DNA from: Nematostella vectensis
Lineage: Eukaryota; Cnidaria; Anthozoa; Actiniaria; Edwardsiidae
Assembly: GCF_932526225.1 (NCBI RefSeq)
Contig: NC_064045.1
Span: 15,248,442-15,312,441 of the forward strand
Length of the DNA: 64,000 bases
Direction of reading: 5' to 3'
The position numbers and the translations under genes are program-made. This document shows positions 30,388 through 45,173 of the stretch, piece after piece. The first letter of the stretch is position 1, and each line of letters begins with the position of its first letter. The notes beneath the pieces were generated by a model. The model was not told where the DNA came from. It saw only the letters and a program-made list of their open reading frames with translations, and made no database searches.

Positions 30388-33300
30388 CGAGTGTAACCTC
30401 CAAAAGGTTACAATCGCTAATTTTTTTTTCCGAATGTAAATTCCAAAAAGTAACATTAGGAAAAATAAAACAGTATACTCGGAAAAAAAGGTATATCAAT
30501 CTATCGAGCGCTATGCTCTATGTTAGAATCTACTTAATCAAGTTATCCAAGGAATCTAGTTAGTTCTTGTGTGCATAAAATATGTACAGGATCCTGAAAA
30601 AAGCATGAGCACATCAAAGATGCTGAGAGTACATAAAAATGTCCCTATACCTTCTTTTTATGTCATGACACACCAAGAACAGTATAATTAAGTATCGATA
30701 TTTAAAAAAAAAAATAAAGAAAAAAAACATAGGCTATCAGCGGGAATCGAACCCGGGTCGCTGGGTTAGTAGTCAAGTGCCCGCAACGAAAGACTAACGT
30801 GGCATTGCTGAAGGGAATTGTAATGAAAATTACTTTTAATACTATTGGTATCGTAAACTATCCCATGCAAAGTCACCATCGGACTGGAGGTTACATTCGG
30901 GAAAAGCTTCAGGGTTACATTCGGGAATTTGTTTTACGAGTGTAACCTCCAAAAGGTTACAATCGATAATTTTTTTTCCGAATGTAAATTCCAAAAAGTA
31001 ACATTAGGAAAAATAAAACAGTATACTCGGAAAAAAAGGTATATCAATCTATCGAGCGCTATGCTCTATGTTAGAATCTACTTAATCAAGTTGTCCAAGG
31101 AATCTAGTTAGTTCTTGTGTGCATAAAATATGTACAGGATCCTGAAAAAAGCATGAGCACATCAAAGATGCTGAGAGTACATAAAAATGTCCCTATACCT
31201 TCTTTTTATGTCATGACACACCAAGAACAGTATAATTAAGTATCGATATTTAAAAAAAAAATAAAGAAAACAAACATAGGCTATCAGCGGGAATCGAACC
31301 CGGGTAGCTGGGTTAGTAGTCAAGTGCCCGCAACGAAAGACTAACGTGGCATTGCTGAAGGGAATTGTAATGAAAATTACTTTTAATACTATTGGTATCG
31401 TAAACTATCCCAAGCAAAGTCACCATCGGACTGGAGGTTACATTCGGGAAAAGCTTCAGGGTTACATTCGGGAATTTGTTTTACGAGTGTAACCTCCAAA
31501 AGGTTATTTTTTTTCCGAATGTAAATTCCAAAAAGTAACATTAGGAAAAATAAAACAGTATACTCGGAAAAAAAGGTATATCAATCTATCGAGCGCTATG
31601 CTCTATGTTAGAATCTACTTAATCAAGTTATCCAAGGAATCTAGTTAGTTCTTGTGTGCATAAAATATGTACAGGATCCTGAACAAAGCATGAGCACATC
31701 AAAGATGCTGAGAGTACATAAAAATGTCCCTATACCTTCTTTTTATGTCATGACACACCAAGAACAGTATAATTAAGTATCGATATTTAAAAAAAAATAA
31801 AGAAAAAAAATAGGCTATCAGCGGGAATCGAACCCGGGTCGCTGCGTTAGTAGTCAAGTGCCCGCAACGAAAGACTAACGTGGCATTGCTGAAGGGAATT
31901 GTAATGAAAACTACTTTTAATACTATTGGTATCGTAAACTATCCCAAGCAAAGTCACCATCGGACTGGAGGTTACATTCGGGAAAAGCTTCAGGGTTACA
32001 TTCGGGAATTTGTTTTACGAGTGTAACCTCCAAAAGGTTACAATCGATAATTTTTTTTCCGAATGTAAATTCCAAAAAGTAACATTAGGAAAAATAAAAC
32101 AGTATACTCGGAAAAAAAGGTATATCAATCTATCGAGCGCTATGCTCTATGTTAGAATCTACTTAATCAAGTTGTCCAAGGAATCTAGTTAGTTCTTGTG
32201 TGCATAAAATATGTACAGGATCCTGAAAAAAGCATGAGCACATCAAAGATGCTGAGAGTACATAAAAATGTCCCTATACCTTCTTTTTATGTCATGACAC
32301 ACCAAGAACAGTATAATTAAGTATCGATATTTAAAAAAAAAATAAAGAAAAAAAACATAGGCTATCAGCGGGAATCGAACCCGGGTAGCTGGGTTAGTAG
32401 TCAAGTGCCCGCAACGAAAGACTAACGTGGCATTGCTGAAGGGAATTGTAATGAAAATTACTTTTAATACTATTGGTATCGTAAACTATCCCAAGCAAAG
32501 TCACCATCGGACTGGAGGTTACATTCGGGAAAAGCTTCAGGGTTACATTCGGGAATTTGTTTTACGAGTGTAACCTCCAAAAGGTTATTTTTTTTCCGAA
32601 TGTAAATTCCAAAAAGTAACATTAGGAAAAATAAAACAGTATACTCGGAAAAAAAGGTATATCAATCTATCGAGCGCTATGCTCTATGTTAGAATCTACT
32701 TAATCAAGTTATCCAAGGAATCTAGTTAGTTCTTGTGTGCATAAAATATGTACAGGATCCTGAACAAAGCATGAGCACATCAAAGATGCTGAGAGTACAT
32801 AAAAATGTCCCTATACCTTCTTTTTATGTCATGACACACCAAGAACAGTATAATTAAGTATCGATATTTAAAAAAAAATAAAGAAAAAAAATAGGCTATC
32901 AGCGGGAATCGAACCCGGGTCGCTGCGTTAGTAGTCAAGTGCCCGCAACGAAAGACTAACGTGGCATTGCTGAAGGGAATTGTAATGAAAACTACTTTTA
33001 ATACTATTGGTATCGTAAACTATCCCAAGCAAAGTCACCATCGGACTGGAGGTTACATTCGGGAAAAGCTTCAGGGTTGCATTCGGGAATTTGTTTTACG
33101 AGTGTAACCTCCAAAAGGTTACAATCGATAATTTTTTTTCCAAATGTAAATTCCAAAAAGTAACATTAGAAAAAATAAAACAGTATACTCGGAAAAAAAG
33201 GTATATCAATCTATCGAGCGCTATGCTCTATGTTAGAATCTACTTAATCAAGTTATCCAAGGAATCTAGTTAGTTCTTGTGTGCATAAAATATGTACAGG

Positions 33301-36300
33301 ATCTTGAACAAAGCATGAGCACATCAAAGATGCTGAGAGTACATAAAAATGTCCCTATACCTTCTTTTTATGTCATGACACACCAAGAACAGTATAATTA
33401 AGTATCGATATTTAAAAAAAAAAAAAAAGAAAAAAAACATAGGCTATCAGCGGGAATCGAACCCGGGTCGCTGCGTTAGTAGTCAAGTGCCCGCAACGAA
33501 AGACTAACGTGGCATTGCTGAAGGGAATTGTAATGAAAATTAATTTTAATACTATTGGTATCGTAAACTATCCCATGCAAAGTCACCATCGGACTGGAGG
33601 TTACATTCGGGAAAAGCTTCAGGGTTACATTCGGGAATTTGTTTTACGAGTGTAACCTCCAAAAGGTTACAATCGATAATTTTTTTTCCGAATGTAAATT
33701 CCAAAAAGTAACATTAGGAAAAATAAAACAGTATACTCGGAAAAAAAGGTATATCAATATATCGAGCGCTATGCTCTATGTTAGAATCTACTTAATCAAG
33801 TTATCCAAGGAATCTAGTTAGTTCTTGTGTGCATAAAATATGTTCAGGATCCTGAACAAAGCATGAGCACATCAAAGATGCTGAGAGTACATAAAAATGT
33901 CCCTATACCTTCTTTTTATGTCATGACACACCAAGAACAGTATAATTAAGTATCGATATTTAAAAAAAAAATAAAGAAAAAAAAATAGGCTATCAGCGGG
34001 AATCGAACCCGGCTCGCTGCGTTAGTAGTCAAGTGCCCGCAACGAAAGACTAACGTGGCCACGCACAGCTCGCCGAGATTGTGGATGACAAAAAATAGAG
34101 GTCTTTTTGGGCGTCTTGGGTCCCTTGGGGACTCGCCATGCGCACGGGCGCATCTCTTTTATTGTGTACATGACATCAAATTAGCGAAGAAAAAAGACGC
34201 TGTTTTGGTATCATGTGAAAATCATAAAATAAATAGAAATAAAGACGTAAGGGGGGAGAATATTGACATCTTCATATTAGAATATTGACAAAATCCGCAA
34301 TTTTGTCTACGCTGACTAAGTAAAGCTGTATTTTACTTTAAAGGGGCAGCAACATAGTACTGCGCATGACTGGAGTCAGTGATTATTGTAGGCTTTTAAG
34401 TGTCAACAAACAGTTGAACTTTTTAAAAGCTGTGAATACCTTATTAAATAATATGCAGTATTATATTGAAAACTATGTTAATTGACAGTTTGTGGTCATT
34501 TTTTTTTGTTTTGTTTAAAGTCTCCCACATGTACCAAAAGCTCATAAGTCAGTATTAGAATTTCACTGAAGTTCATTGTGTCAGGTCTTTAGAGCTATTG
34601 CAAATCTCTTAACCATGACACTCCCCTTTTAAAGGAAAGTAAAAAAAATCAAAATTGTTGGTGAGGGTCTCTGTTGTGTTTGTTTTCTTTTTAGTTTTGT
34701 TCTATTATTATTATTATTTTCTTTTTTAGAGGGGGAGGGGAATTCAGCTAAAAATAGCCAAGGGTCAATTCAAGCAACTAGTACAAAAGATGTTTTTTTG
34801 CAGTCCTTTATTCAATATATTCAAGGTTATCATGCAATTCTGTTGTTTGACTGCATATATATATTTTTTCTTTCTTTTCATTACAAGTTCTATATGTGTA
34901 AGTGGTGACCATAGCTATGATTACTATTATTTAGAATATTTTTTACCTACTAACAGAAAACAACTTGACTGCAAAACACTTACTGTAGGGCACTCGATAT
35001 TAGGCATTACTTTCATGTGGATGTAAGGTTGAAATGTCAAAACCTTCATTAACCCGTGAACTACGCTTTAGCGTATTACACTATGTGGTGATCTGATTCT
35101 ATTGTTCTTTTTTGTGTTTTACTAACTATTACCGTTTAACTATCACACTTTGTTTCACGGGTTAATGAAAAACACTCTAATTACTTACAGTAGTTCTTTT
35201 TTAATATTATCATTTACTTGTATAATTTAGATGAGCAATACATACTTCTTTATGGCTTTGTAGAGCTCATCTCGTTCCTCATAAATAACAAACAAAATGA
35301 AGTTTGTTCTTATTTGGTGCAAAGGAATCTACATTAGTTTTCTAATCAGATAATTGTTTTTTTTTAACAATCACCTGTTATTTCAACAGCTCTTACTTGA
35401 GTTTGCTTGTCTCAGAAATAGACCTTGCTTAATAAACAAAGACATGTTACAAACTTATTTAATAATAGGTAACAACTGCAATATTGTATGAAGAGAGTGC
35501 CCCTCCCTTCCCCCTGCTATTGTTGACATTATGCTCAATAAACTGTTACCTCTCCCCTCTCCACCAGTTAAGCATTCTATGTATGCTTCCCTGTACAAAA
35601 TGCACCCCTTCAAATAGAACATTAAAGTTCACATACTTGTTTACTTCCTCAAACTCTTTGCTTTGTGTTTTTTGTTAACTTCCTAGGAACAAATTGAATA
35701 CATATAATCAATAAATCCAGCAAGCTTACTTTGCAAACTCACTTTTTTTTTTATTTTTGCGCAAAACCAATCAGGATTAGGGGGGTCAAGCACAAAGAAA
35801 GAAAACGAATAAAAAAAAGCCCATTGGCCTGGGATCGAACCCGGTCTGAAGAACAAAACGGAAACCATACATACGGATTACCCAATCGGTATGGCAGCAC
35901 AAGGCTTTTACGGAAGGCTGTAAAGAACCCGAAGGCCCCAAGCACCGATATTTCCGAGCGAATATGCTGTACAACACTCTTGCAAGGTTATCCCAACCCG
36001 CGCATTAATGGGGAGGACAATAACCAGGATTCCAGGCCTGTAATACGGTTACGCCACGCACAGCTCGCCGAGATTGTGGATGACAAAAAATAGAGGTCTT
36101 TTTGGGCGTCTTGGGCCCCTTGGGGACTCGCCATGCGCACGGGCGCATCTCTTTTATTGTGTACATGACATCAAATTAGCGAAGAAAAAAGACGCTGTTT
36201 TGGTATCATGTGAAAAGCATAAAATAAATAGAAATAAAGACGTAAGGGGGGAGAATATTGACATATTCATATTAGAACATTGACAAAATCCGGAGTATTG

Positions 36301-39300
36301 TCTACGCTGACTAAGTAAAGCTATATTTTACTTTAAAGGGGCAGCAGCATAGTACTGCGCATGTCTGGAGTCAGGGTTTATTGTAGGCTTTTAAGTGTCT
36401 ACAAACAGTTAAACTTTTTAAAAGCTGTCAATACCTTTTTAAATAATATGCAATATTATATTGAAAACTATGTTAATGGACAGTTTGTGGTCATTTTTCT
36501 TGTTTTGTTTAAAGTCTCCCACATGTACCAAAAGCTCATAAGTCAGTATTAGAATTTCACTGAAGTTCATTGTGTCAGGGCTCTAGAGCTATTGCAAATC
36601 TCTTAAACATGACACTCCCCCTTTAAAGGAAAGTAAAAAAAAAATCAAAATTGTTGGTGGGGGTCTCTGCTGTGTTTGTTTTCTTTTTAGTTTTGTTCTA
36701 TTATTATTATTATTTTCTTTTTTAGAGGGGGAGGGGAATTCAGCTAAAAATAGCCAAGGGTCAATTCAAGCAACTAGTACAAAAGATGTTTTTTTGCAGT
36801 CCTTTATTCAATATATTCAAGGGTATCATGCAATTCTGTTGTTTGACTGCATATATATATATTTTTTCTTTCTTTTCATTACAAGTTCTATATGTGTAAG
36901 TGGTGACCATAGCTATGATTACTATTATTTAGAATAATTTTTTACCTACTAACAGAAAACAACTTGACTGCAAAACACTTACTGTAGGGCACTCGATATT
37001 AGGCATTACTTTCATGTGGATGTAAGGTTGAAATGTCAAAACCTTCATTAACCCGTGAACTACGCTTTAGCGTATTTCACTTTGTGGTGATCTGATTCTA
37101 TTGTTCTTTTTTGTGTTTTTTTCTAACTATTACCGTTTAACTATCACACTTTGTTTCACGGGTTAATGAAAACCACTCTAATTACTTACAGTAGTTCTTT
37201 TTTAATATTATCATTTACTTGTATAATTTAGATGAGCAATACATATTTCTTTATGGCTTTGTATAGCTCATCTCGTTCCTCATAAATAACAAACAAAATG
37301 AAGTTTGTTCTTATTTTGGTGCAAAGGAATCCACAGTAGTTTTCTAATCAGATAATTGTTTTTTTTAACACTCACCTGTTATTTCAACAGCTCTTACTTG
37401 AGTTTGCTTGTCTCAGAAATAGACATTGCTTAATAAACAAAGACATGTTACAAACTTATTTAATAATAGGTAACAACTGCAATATTGTATGAAGAGAGTG
37501 CCCCTCCCTTCCCCCTGCTATTGTTGACATTATGCTCAATAAACTGTTACCTCTCCCCTCTCCACCAGTTAAACATTCTATGTATGCTTCCCTGTACAAA
37601 ATGCGCCCCTTCAAATAGAACATTAAAGTTCACATACTTGTTTACTTCCTCAAACTCTTTGCTTTGTGTTTTTTGTTAACTTCCTAGGAACAAATTGAAT
37701 ACATATAATCAATAAATCCAGCAAGCTTACTTTGCAAACTCACTTTTTTTTTTTTTTTTTTGCGCAAAACCAATCAGGATTAAGTGTGTCCAGCACAAAG
37801 AAAAAAAACGAATTAAAAAAAAAGCCCATTGGCCTGGGATCGAACCCGGTCTGAAGAACAAAACAGAAACCATACATACGGATTACCCAATCGGTATGGC
37901 AGCACAAGGCTTTTACGGAAGGCTGTAAAGAACCCGAAGGCCCCAAGCACCGATATTTCCGAGCGAATATGCTGTACAACACTCTTGCAAGGTTATCCCA
38001 ACCCGCGCATTAATGGGGAGGACAATAACCAGGATCCCAGGCCTGTAATACGGTTACGCCACGCACAGCTCGCCGAGATTGTGGATGACAAAAAATAGAG
38101 GTCTATTTGGGCGTCTTGGGCCCCTTGGAGACTCGCCATGCGCACGGGCGCATCTCTTTTATTGTGTACATGACATCAAATTAGCGAAGAAAAAAGACGC
38201 TGTTTTGGTATCATGTGAAAAGCATAAAATAAATAGAAATAAAGACGTAAGGGGGGAGAATATTGACATATTCATATTAGAACATTGACAAAATCCGGAG
38301 TATTGTCTACGCTGACTAAGTAAAGCTATATTTTACTTTAAAGGGGCAGCAGCATAGTACTGCGCATGTCTGGAGTCAGTGTTTATTGTAGGCTTTTAAG
38401 TGTCTACAAACAGTTAAACTTTTTAAAAGCTGTCAATACCTTTTTAAATAATATGCAATATTATATTGAAAACTATGTTAATGGACAGTTTGTGGTCATT
38501 TTTCTTGTTTTGTTTAAAGTCTCCCACATGTACCAAAAGCTCATAAGTCAGTATTAGAATTTCACTGAAGCTTATTGTGTCAGGGCTCTAGAGCTATTGC
38601 AATTCTCTTAAACATGACACTCCCCTTTTAAAGGAAAGTAAAAAAAATCAAAATTGTTGGTGGGGGTCTCTGTTGTGTTTGATTTCTTTTTAGTTTTGTT
38701 TTATTATTATTATTATTTTCTTTTTTAGAGGGGGAGGGGAATTCAGCTAAAAATAGCCAAGGGTCAATTCAAGCAACTAGTACAAAAGATGTTTTTTTGC
38801 AGTCCTTTATTCAATATATTCAAGGTTATCATGCAATTCTGTTGTTTGACTGCATATATATATTTTTTCTTTCTTTTCATTACAAGTTCTATATGTGTAA
38901 GTGGTGACCATAGCTATGATTACTATTATTTAGATTATTTTTTTACCTACTAACAGAAAACAACTTGACTGCAAAACACTTACTGTAGGGCACTCGATAT
39001 TAGGCATTACTTTCATGTGGATGTAAGGTTGAAATGTCAAAACCTTCATTAACCCGTGAACTACGCTTTAGCGTATTACACTTTGTGGTGATCTGATTCT
39101 ATTGTTTTTTGTGTGTTTTACTAACTATTACCGTTTAACTATCACACTTTGTTTCACGGGTTAATGAAAACCACTCTAATTACTTACAGTAGTTCTTTTT
39201 AAATATTATCATTTACTTGTATAATTTAGATGAGCAATACATATTTCTTTATGGCTTTGTAGAGCTCATCTCGTTCCTCATAAATAACAAACAAAATGAA

Positions 39301-42300
39301 GTTTGTTCTTATTTTGGTGCAAAGGAATCTACAGTAGTTTTCTAATCAGATAATTGCTTTTCTTTTAACACTCACCTGTTATTTCAACAGCCTTACTTGA
39401 GTTTGCTTGTTTCAGAAATAGACCTTGCTTAATAAACAAAGACATGTTACAAACTTATTTAATAATAGGTAACAACTGCAATATTGTATGAAGAGAGTGC
39501 CCCTCTCTTCCCCCTGCTATTGTTGAAATTATGCTCAATAAACTTTTACCTCTTCCCTCTCCACCAGTTAAGCATTCTATGTATGCTTCCCTGTACAAAA
39601 TGCACCCCTTCAAATAGAACATTAAAGTTCACATACTTGTTTACTTCCTCAAACTCTTTGCTTTGTGTTTTTTGTTAACTTCCTAGGAACAAATTGAATA
39701 CATATAATCAATAAATCTAGCAAGCTTATTTTGCAAACTCACTTTTTTTTATTATTTTTGCGCAAAACCTATCAGGATTAAGGGGGTCCAGCACAAAGAA
39801 AAAAAAACGAATAAAAAAAAGCCCATTGGCCTGGGATCGAACCCGGTCTGAAGAACAAAACGGAAACCATACATACGGATTACCCAATCGGTATGGCAGC
39901 ACAAGGCTTTTACGGAAGGCTGTAAAGAACCCGAAGGCGCCAAGCACCGATATTTCAGAGCGAATATGCTGTACAACACTCTTGCAAGTTTATCCCAACC
40001 CGCGCATTAATGGGGAGGACAATAACCAGGATCCCAGGCCTGTAATACGGTTACGCCACGCACAGCTCGCCGAGATTGTGGATGACAAAAAATAGAGGTC
40101 TATTTGGGCGTCTTGGGCCCCTTGGAGACTCGCCATGCGCACGGGCGCATCTCTTTTATTGTGTATATGACATCAAATTAGCGAAGAAAAAAGACGCTGT
40201 TTTGGTATCATGTGAAAAGCATAAAATAAATAGAAATAAAGACGTAAGGGGGGAGAATATTGACATATTCATATTAGAACATTGACAAAATCCGGAGTAT
40301 TGTCTACGCTGACTAAGTAAAGCTATATTTTACTTTAAAGGGGCAGCAGCATAGTACTGCGCATGTCTGGAGTCAGTGTTTATTGTAGGCTTTTAAGTGT
40401 CTACAAACAGTTAAACTTTTTAAAAGCTGTCAATACCTTTTTAAATAATATGCAATATTATATTGAAAACTATGTTAATGGACAGTTTGTGGTCATTTTT
40501 CTTGTTTTGTTTAAAGTCTCCCACATGTACCAAAAGCTCATAAGTCAGTATTAGAATTTCACTGAAGCTTATTGTGTCAGGGCTCTAGAGCTATTGCAAT
40601 TCTCTTAAACATGACACTCCCCTTTTAAAGGAAAGTAAAAAAAATCAAAATTGTTGGTGGGGGTCTCTGTTGTGTTTGATTTCTTTTTAGTTTTGTTTTA
40701 TTATTATTATTATTTTCTTTTTTAGAGGGGGAGGGGAATTCAGCTAAAAATAGCCAAGGGTCAATTCAAGCAACTAGTACAAAAGATGTTTTTTTGCAGT
40801 CCTTTATTCAATATATTCAAGGTTATCATGCAATTCTGTTGTTTGACTGCATATATATTTTTTTTCTTTCTTTTCATTACAAGTTCTATATGTGTAAGTG
40901 GTGACCATAGCTATGATTACTATTATTCAGAATATTTTTTTACCTACTAACAGAAAACAACTTGACTGCAAAACACTTACTGTAGGGCACTCGATATTAG
41001 GCATTACTTTCATGTGGATGTAAGGTTGAAATGTCAAAACCTTCATTAACCCGTGAACTACGCTGTAGCGTATTACACTTTGTGGTGATCTGATTCTATT
41101 GTTTTTTTGTGTTTAACTAACTATTACCGTTTAACTATCACACTTTGTTTCACGGGTTAATGAAAACCACTCTAATTACTTACAGTAGTTCTTTTTTAAT
41201 ATTATCATTTACTTGTATAATTTAGATGAGCAATACATATTTCTTTATGGCTTTGTAGAGCATATCTCGTTCCTCATAAATAACAAACAAAATGAAGTTT
41301 GTTCTTATTTTGGTGCAAAGGAATCTACAGTAGTTTTCTAATCAGATAATTGTTTTTCTTTTAACACTCACCTGTGATTTCAACAGCCTTTCTTGAGTTT
41401 ACTTGTCTCAGAAATAGACCTTGCTTAATAAACAAAGACATGTTACAAACTTATTTAATAATAGGTAACAACTGCAATATTGTATGAAGAGAGTGCCCCT
41501 CTCTTCACCCTGCCATTGTTGAAATTATGCTCAATAAACTTTTACCTCTTCCCTCTCCACCAGTTAAGCATTCTATGTATGCTTCCCTGTACAAAATGCA
41601 CCCCTTCAAATAGAACATTAAAGTTCACATACTTGTTTACTTCCTCAAACTCTTTGCTTTGTGTGTTTTGTTAACTTCCTAGGAACAAATTGAATACATA
41701 TAATCAATAAATCCAGCAAGCTTTTTTTGCAAACTCACTTTTTTTATTATTTTTGCGCAAAACCAATCAGGATTAGGGGGGTCAAGCACAAAGAAAGAAA
41801 ACGAATAAAAAAAAAAAGCCCATTGGCCTGGGATCGAACCCGGTCTGAAGAACAAAACGGAAACCATACATACGGATTACCCAATCGGTATGGCAGCACA
41901 AGGCTTTTACGGAAGGCTGTAAAGAACCCGAAGGCCCCAAGCACCGATATTTCCGAGCGAATATGCTGTACAAAACTCTTGCAAGGTTATCCCAACCCGC
42001 GCATTAATGGGGAGGACAATAACCAGGATCCCAGGCCTGTAATACGGTTACGCCACGCACAGCTCGCCGAGATTGTGGATGACAAAAAATAGAGGTCTAT
42101 TTGGGCGTCTTGGGTCCCTTGGGGACTCGCCATGCGCACGGGCGCATCTCTTTTATTGTGTACATGACATCAAATTAGCGAAGAAAAAAGACGCTGTTTT
42201 GGTATCATGTGAAAAGCATAAAATAAATAGAAATAAAGACGTAAGGGGGGAGAATATTGACATCTTCATATTAGAATATTGACAAAATCCGCAATATTGT

Positions 42301-45052
42301 CTACGCTGACTAAGTAAAGCTGTATTTTACTTTAAAGGGGCAGCAGCATAGTACTGCGCATGTCTGGAGTCAGTGTTTATTGTAGGCTTTTAAGTGTCTA
42401 CAAACAGTTGAACTTTTTAAAAGCTGTCAATACCTTATTAAATAATATGCAATATTATATTGAAAACTATGTTAATGGACAGTTTGTGGTCATTTTTTTT
42501 GTTTTGTTTAAAGTCTCCCACATGTACCAAAAGCTCATAAGTCAGTATTAGAATTTCACTGAAGTTCATTGTGTCAGGGCTCTAGAGCTATTGCAAATCT
42601 CTTAACCATGACACTCCCCTTTTAAAGGAAAGTAAAAAAAATCAAAATTGTTGGTGGGGGTCTCTGTTGTGTTTGATTTCTTTTTAGTTTTGTTCTATTA
42701 TTATTATTATTATTTTCTTTTTTAGAGGGGGAGGGGAATTCAGCTAAAAATAGCCAAGGGTCAATTCAAGCAACTAGTACAGAAGATGTTTTTTTGCAGT
42801 CCTTTATTCAATATATTCAAGGTTATCATGCAATTCTGTTGTTTGACTGCATATATATATATTTTTTCTTTCTTTTCATTACAAGTGCTATATGTGTAAG
42901 TGGTGACCTTAGCTATGATTACTATTATTTAGAATAATTTTTTACCTACTAACAGAAAACAACTTGACTGCAAAACACTTACTGTAGGGCACTCGATATT
43001 AGGCATTACTTTCATGTGGATGTAAGGTTGAAATGTCAAAACCTTCATTAACCCGTGAACTACGCTTTAGCGTATTACACTTTGTGGTGATCTGATTCTA
43101 TTGTTCTTTTTTGTGTTTTACTAACTATTACCGTTTAACTATCACACTTTGTTTCACGGGTTAATGAAAACCACTCTAATTACTTACAGTAGTTCTTTTT
43201 TAATATTATCATTTACTTGTATAATTTAGATGAGCAATACATATTTCTTTATGGCTTTGTAGAGCATATCTCGTTCCTCATAAATAACAAACAAAATGAA
43301 GTTTGTTCTTATTTTGGTGCAAAGGAATCTACAGTAGTTTTCTAATCAGATAATTGTTTTTCTTTTAACACTCACCTGTGATTTCAACAGCCTTTCTTGA
43401 GTTTACTTGTCTCAGAAATAGACCTTGCTTAATAAACAAAGACATGTTACAAACTTATTTAATAATAGGTAACAACTGCAATATTGTATGAAGAGAGTGC
43501 CCCTCTCTTCCCCCTGCCATTGTTGAAATTATGCTCAATAAACCTTTACCTCTTCCCTCTCCACCAGTTAAGCATTCTATGTATGCTTCCCTGTACAAAA
43601 TGCACCCCTTCAAATAGAACATTAAAGTTCACATACTTGTTTACTTCCTCAAACTCTTTGCTTTGTGTGTTTTGTTAACTTCCTAGGAACAAATTGAATA
43701 CATATAATCAATAAATCCAGCAAGCTTTTTTTGCAAACTCACTTTTTTTATTATTTTTTGCGCAAAACCAATCAGAATTAGGGGGGTCAAGCACAAAGAA
43801 AGAAAACGAATAAAAAAAAAGCCCATTGGCCTGGGATCGAACCCGGTCTGAAGAACAAAACGGAAACCATACATACGGATTACCCAATCGGTATGGCAGC
43901 ACAAGGCTTTTACGGAAGGCTGTAAAGAACCCGAAGGCCCCAAGCACCGATATTTCCGAGCGAATATGCTGTACAACACTCTTGCAAGGTTATCCCAACC
44001 CGCGCATTAATGGGGAGGACAATAACCAGGATCCCAGGCCTGTAATACGGTTACGCCACGCACAGCTCGCCGAGATTGTGGATGACAAAAAATAGAGGTC
44101 TATTTGGGCGTCTTGGGTCCCTTGGGGACTCGCCATGCGCACGGGCGCATCTCTTTTATTGTGTACATGACATCAAATTAGCGAAGAAAAAAGACGCTGT
44201 TTTGGTATCATGTGAAAAGCATAAAATAAATAGAAATAAAGACGTAAGGGGGGAGAATATTGACATCTTCATATTAGAATATTGACAAAATCCGCAATAT
44301 TGTCTACGCTGACTAAGTAAAGCTGTATTTTACTTTAAAGGGGCAGCAGCATAGTACTGCGCATGTCTGGAGTCAGTGTTTATTGTAGGCTTTTAAGTGT
44401 CTACAAACAGTTGAACTTTTTAAAAGCTGTCAATACCTTATTAAATAATATGCAATATTATATTGAAAACTATGTTAATGGACAGTTTGTGGTCATTTTT
44501 GTTTGTTTTGTTTAAAGTCTCCCACATGTACCAAAAGCTCATAAGTTAGTATTAGAATTTCACTTAATTTCATTGTATCAGGGCTCTAGAGCTATTGCAA
44601 ATCTCTTAACCATGACACTCCCCTTTTAAAGGAAAGTAAAAAAATCAAAATTGTTGGTGGGGGTCTCTGTTGTGTTTGATTTCTTTTTAGTTTTGTTCTA
44701 TTATTATTATTATTATTTTCTTTTTTAGAGGGGGAGGGGAATTCAGCTAAAAATAGCCAAGGGTCAATTCAAGCAACTAGTACAGAAGATGTTTTTTTGC
44801 AGTCCTTTATTCAATATATTCAAGGTTATCATGCAATTCTGTTGTTTTACTGCATATATACATATATTTTTCTTTCTTTTCATTACAAGTGCTATATGTG
44901 TAAGTGGTGACCTTAGCTATGATTACTATTATTTAGAATAATTTTTTACCTACTAACAGAAAACAACTTGACTGCAAAACACTTACTGTAGGGCACTCGA
45001 TATTAGGCATTACTTTCATGTGGATGTAAGGTTGAAATGTCAAAACCTTCAT

Positions 45053-45173
45053 TAACCCGTGAACTACGCTTTAGCGTATTACACTTTGTGGTGATCTGAT
45101 TCTATTGTTCTTTTTTGTGTTTTACTAACTATTACCGTTTAACTATCACACTTTGTTTCACGGGTTAATGAAA
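45053..45173. mobile_element. short foldback (MITE-like) unit in satellite B (representative copy)
   Basis: TTCATTAACCCGTGAA is matched about 125 bases later by TTCACGGGTTAATGAA, an exact 16-base inverted repeat. Flanking AACC occurs on both sides, as a possible target-site duplication. It occurs once in every monomer, so it was captured before the array was amplified. Confidence 0.5.

Larger units (their letters stand above)
21330..34058 (+). repeat. satellite A: ~540-bp monomers, mostly as ~1085-bp A/B dimers
   Basis: About 18 head-to-tail monomers; the first two are strongly diverged and the later ones nearly identical. Type A carries AAAAGGTTACAATCGATAA and type B lacks the ACAATCGATAA part, and the two alternate through most of the array. 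Each monomer holds a foldback of GGAGGTTACATTCGGG with CGAGTGTAACCTCC, A-rich runs, and an antisense tRNA-like block. The TIR element at 21649-22764 and the LINE at 28599-30387 interrupt it. The 60-codon frame that recurs in type A has a shifting context and no ATG, so I do not call it a gene. Confidence 0.95.

Noticed and set aside
24253-33821. Recurring 60-codon frame (FYECNLQKVTIDNFF...) in satellite A
   Set aside because: It starts at a non-ATG codon, has no domain, is absent from type B monomers because of a short deletion, and shows no sign of coding constraint.
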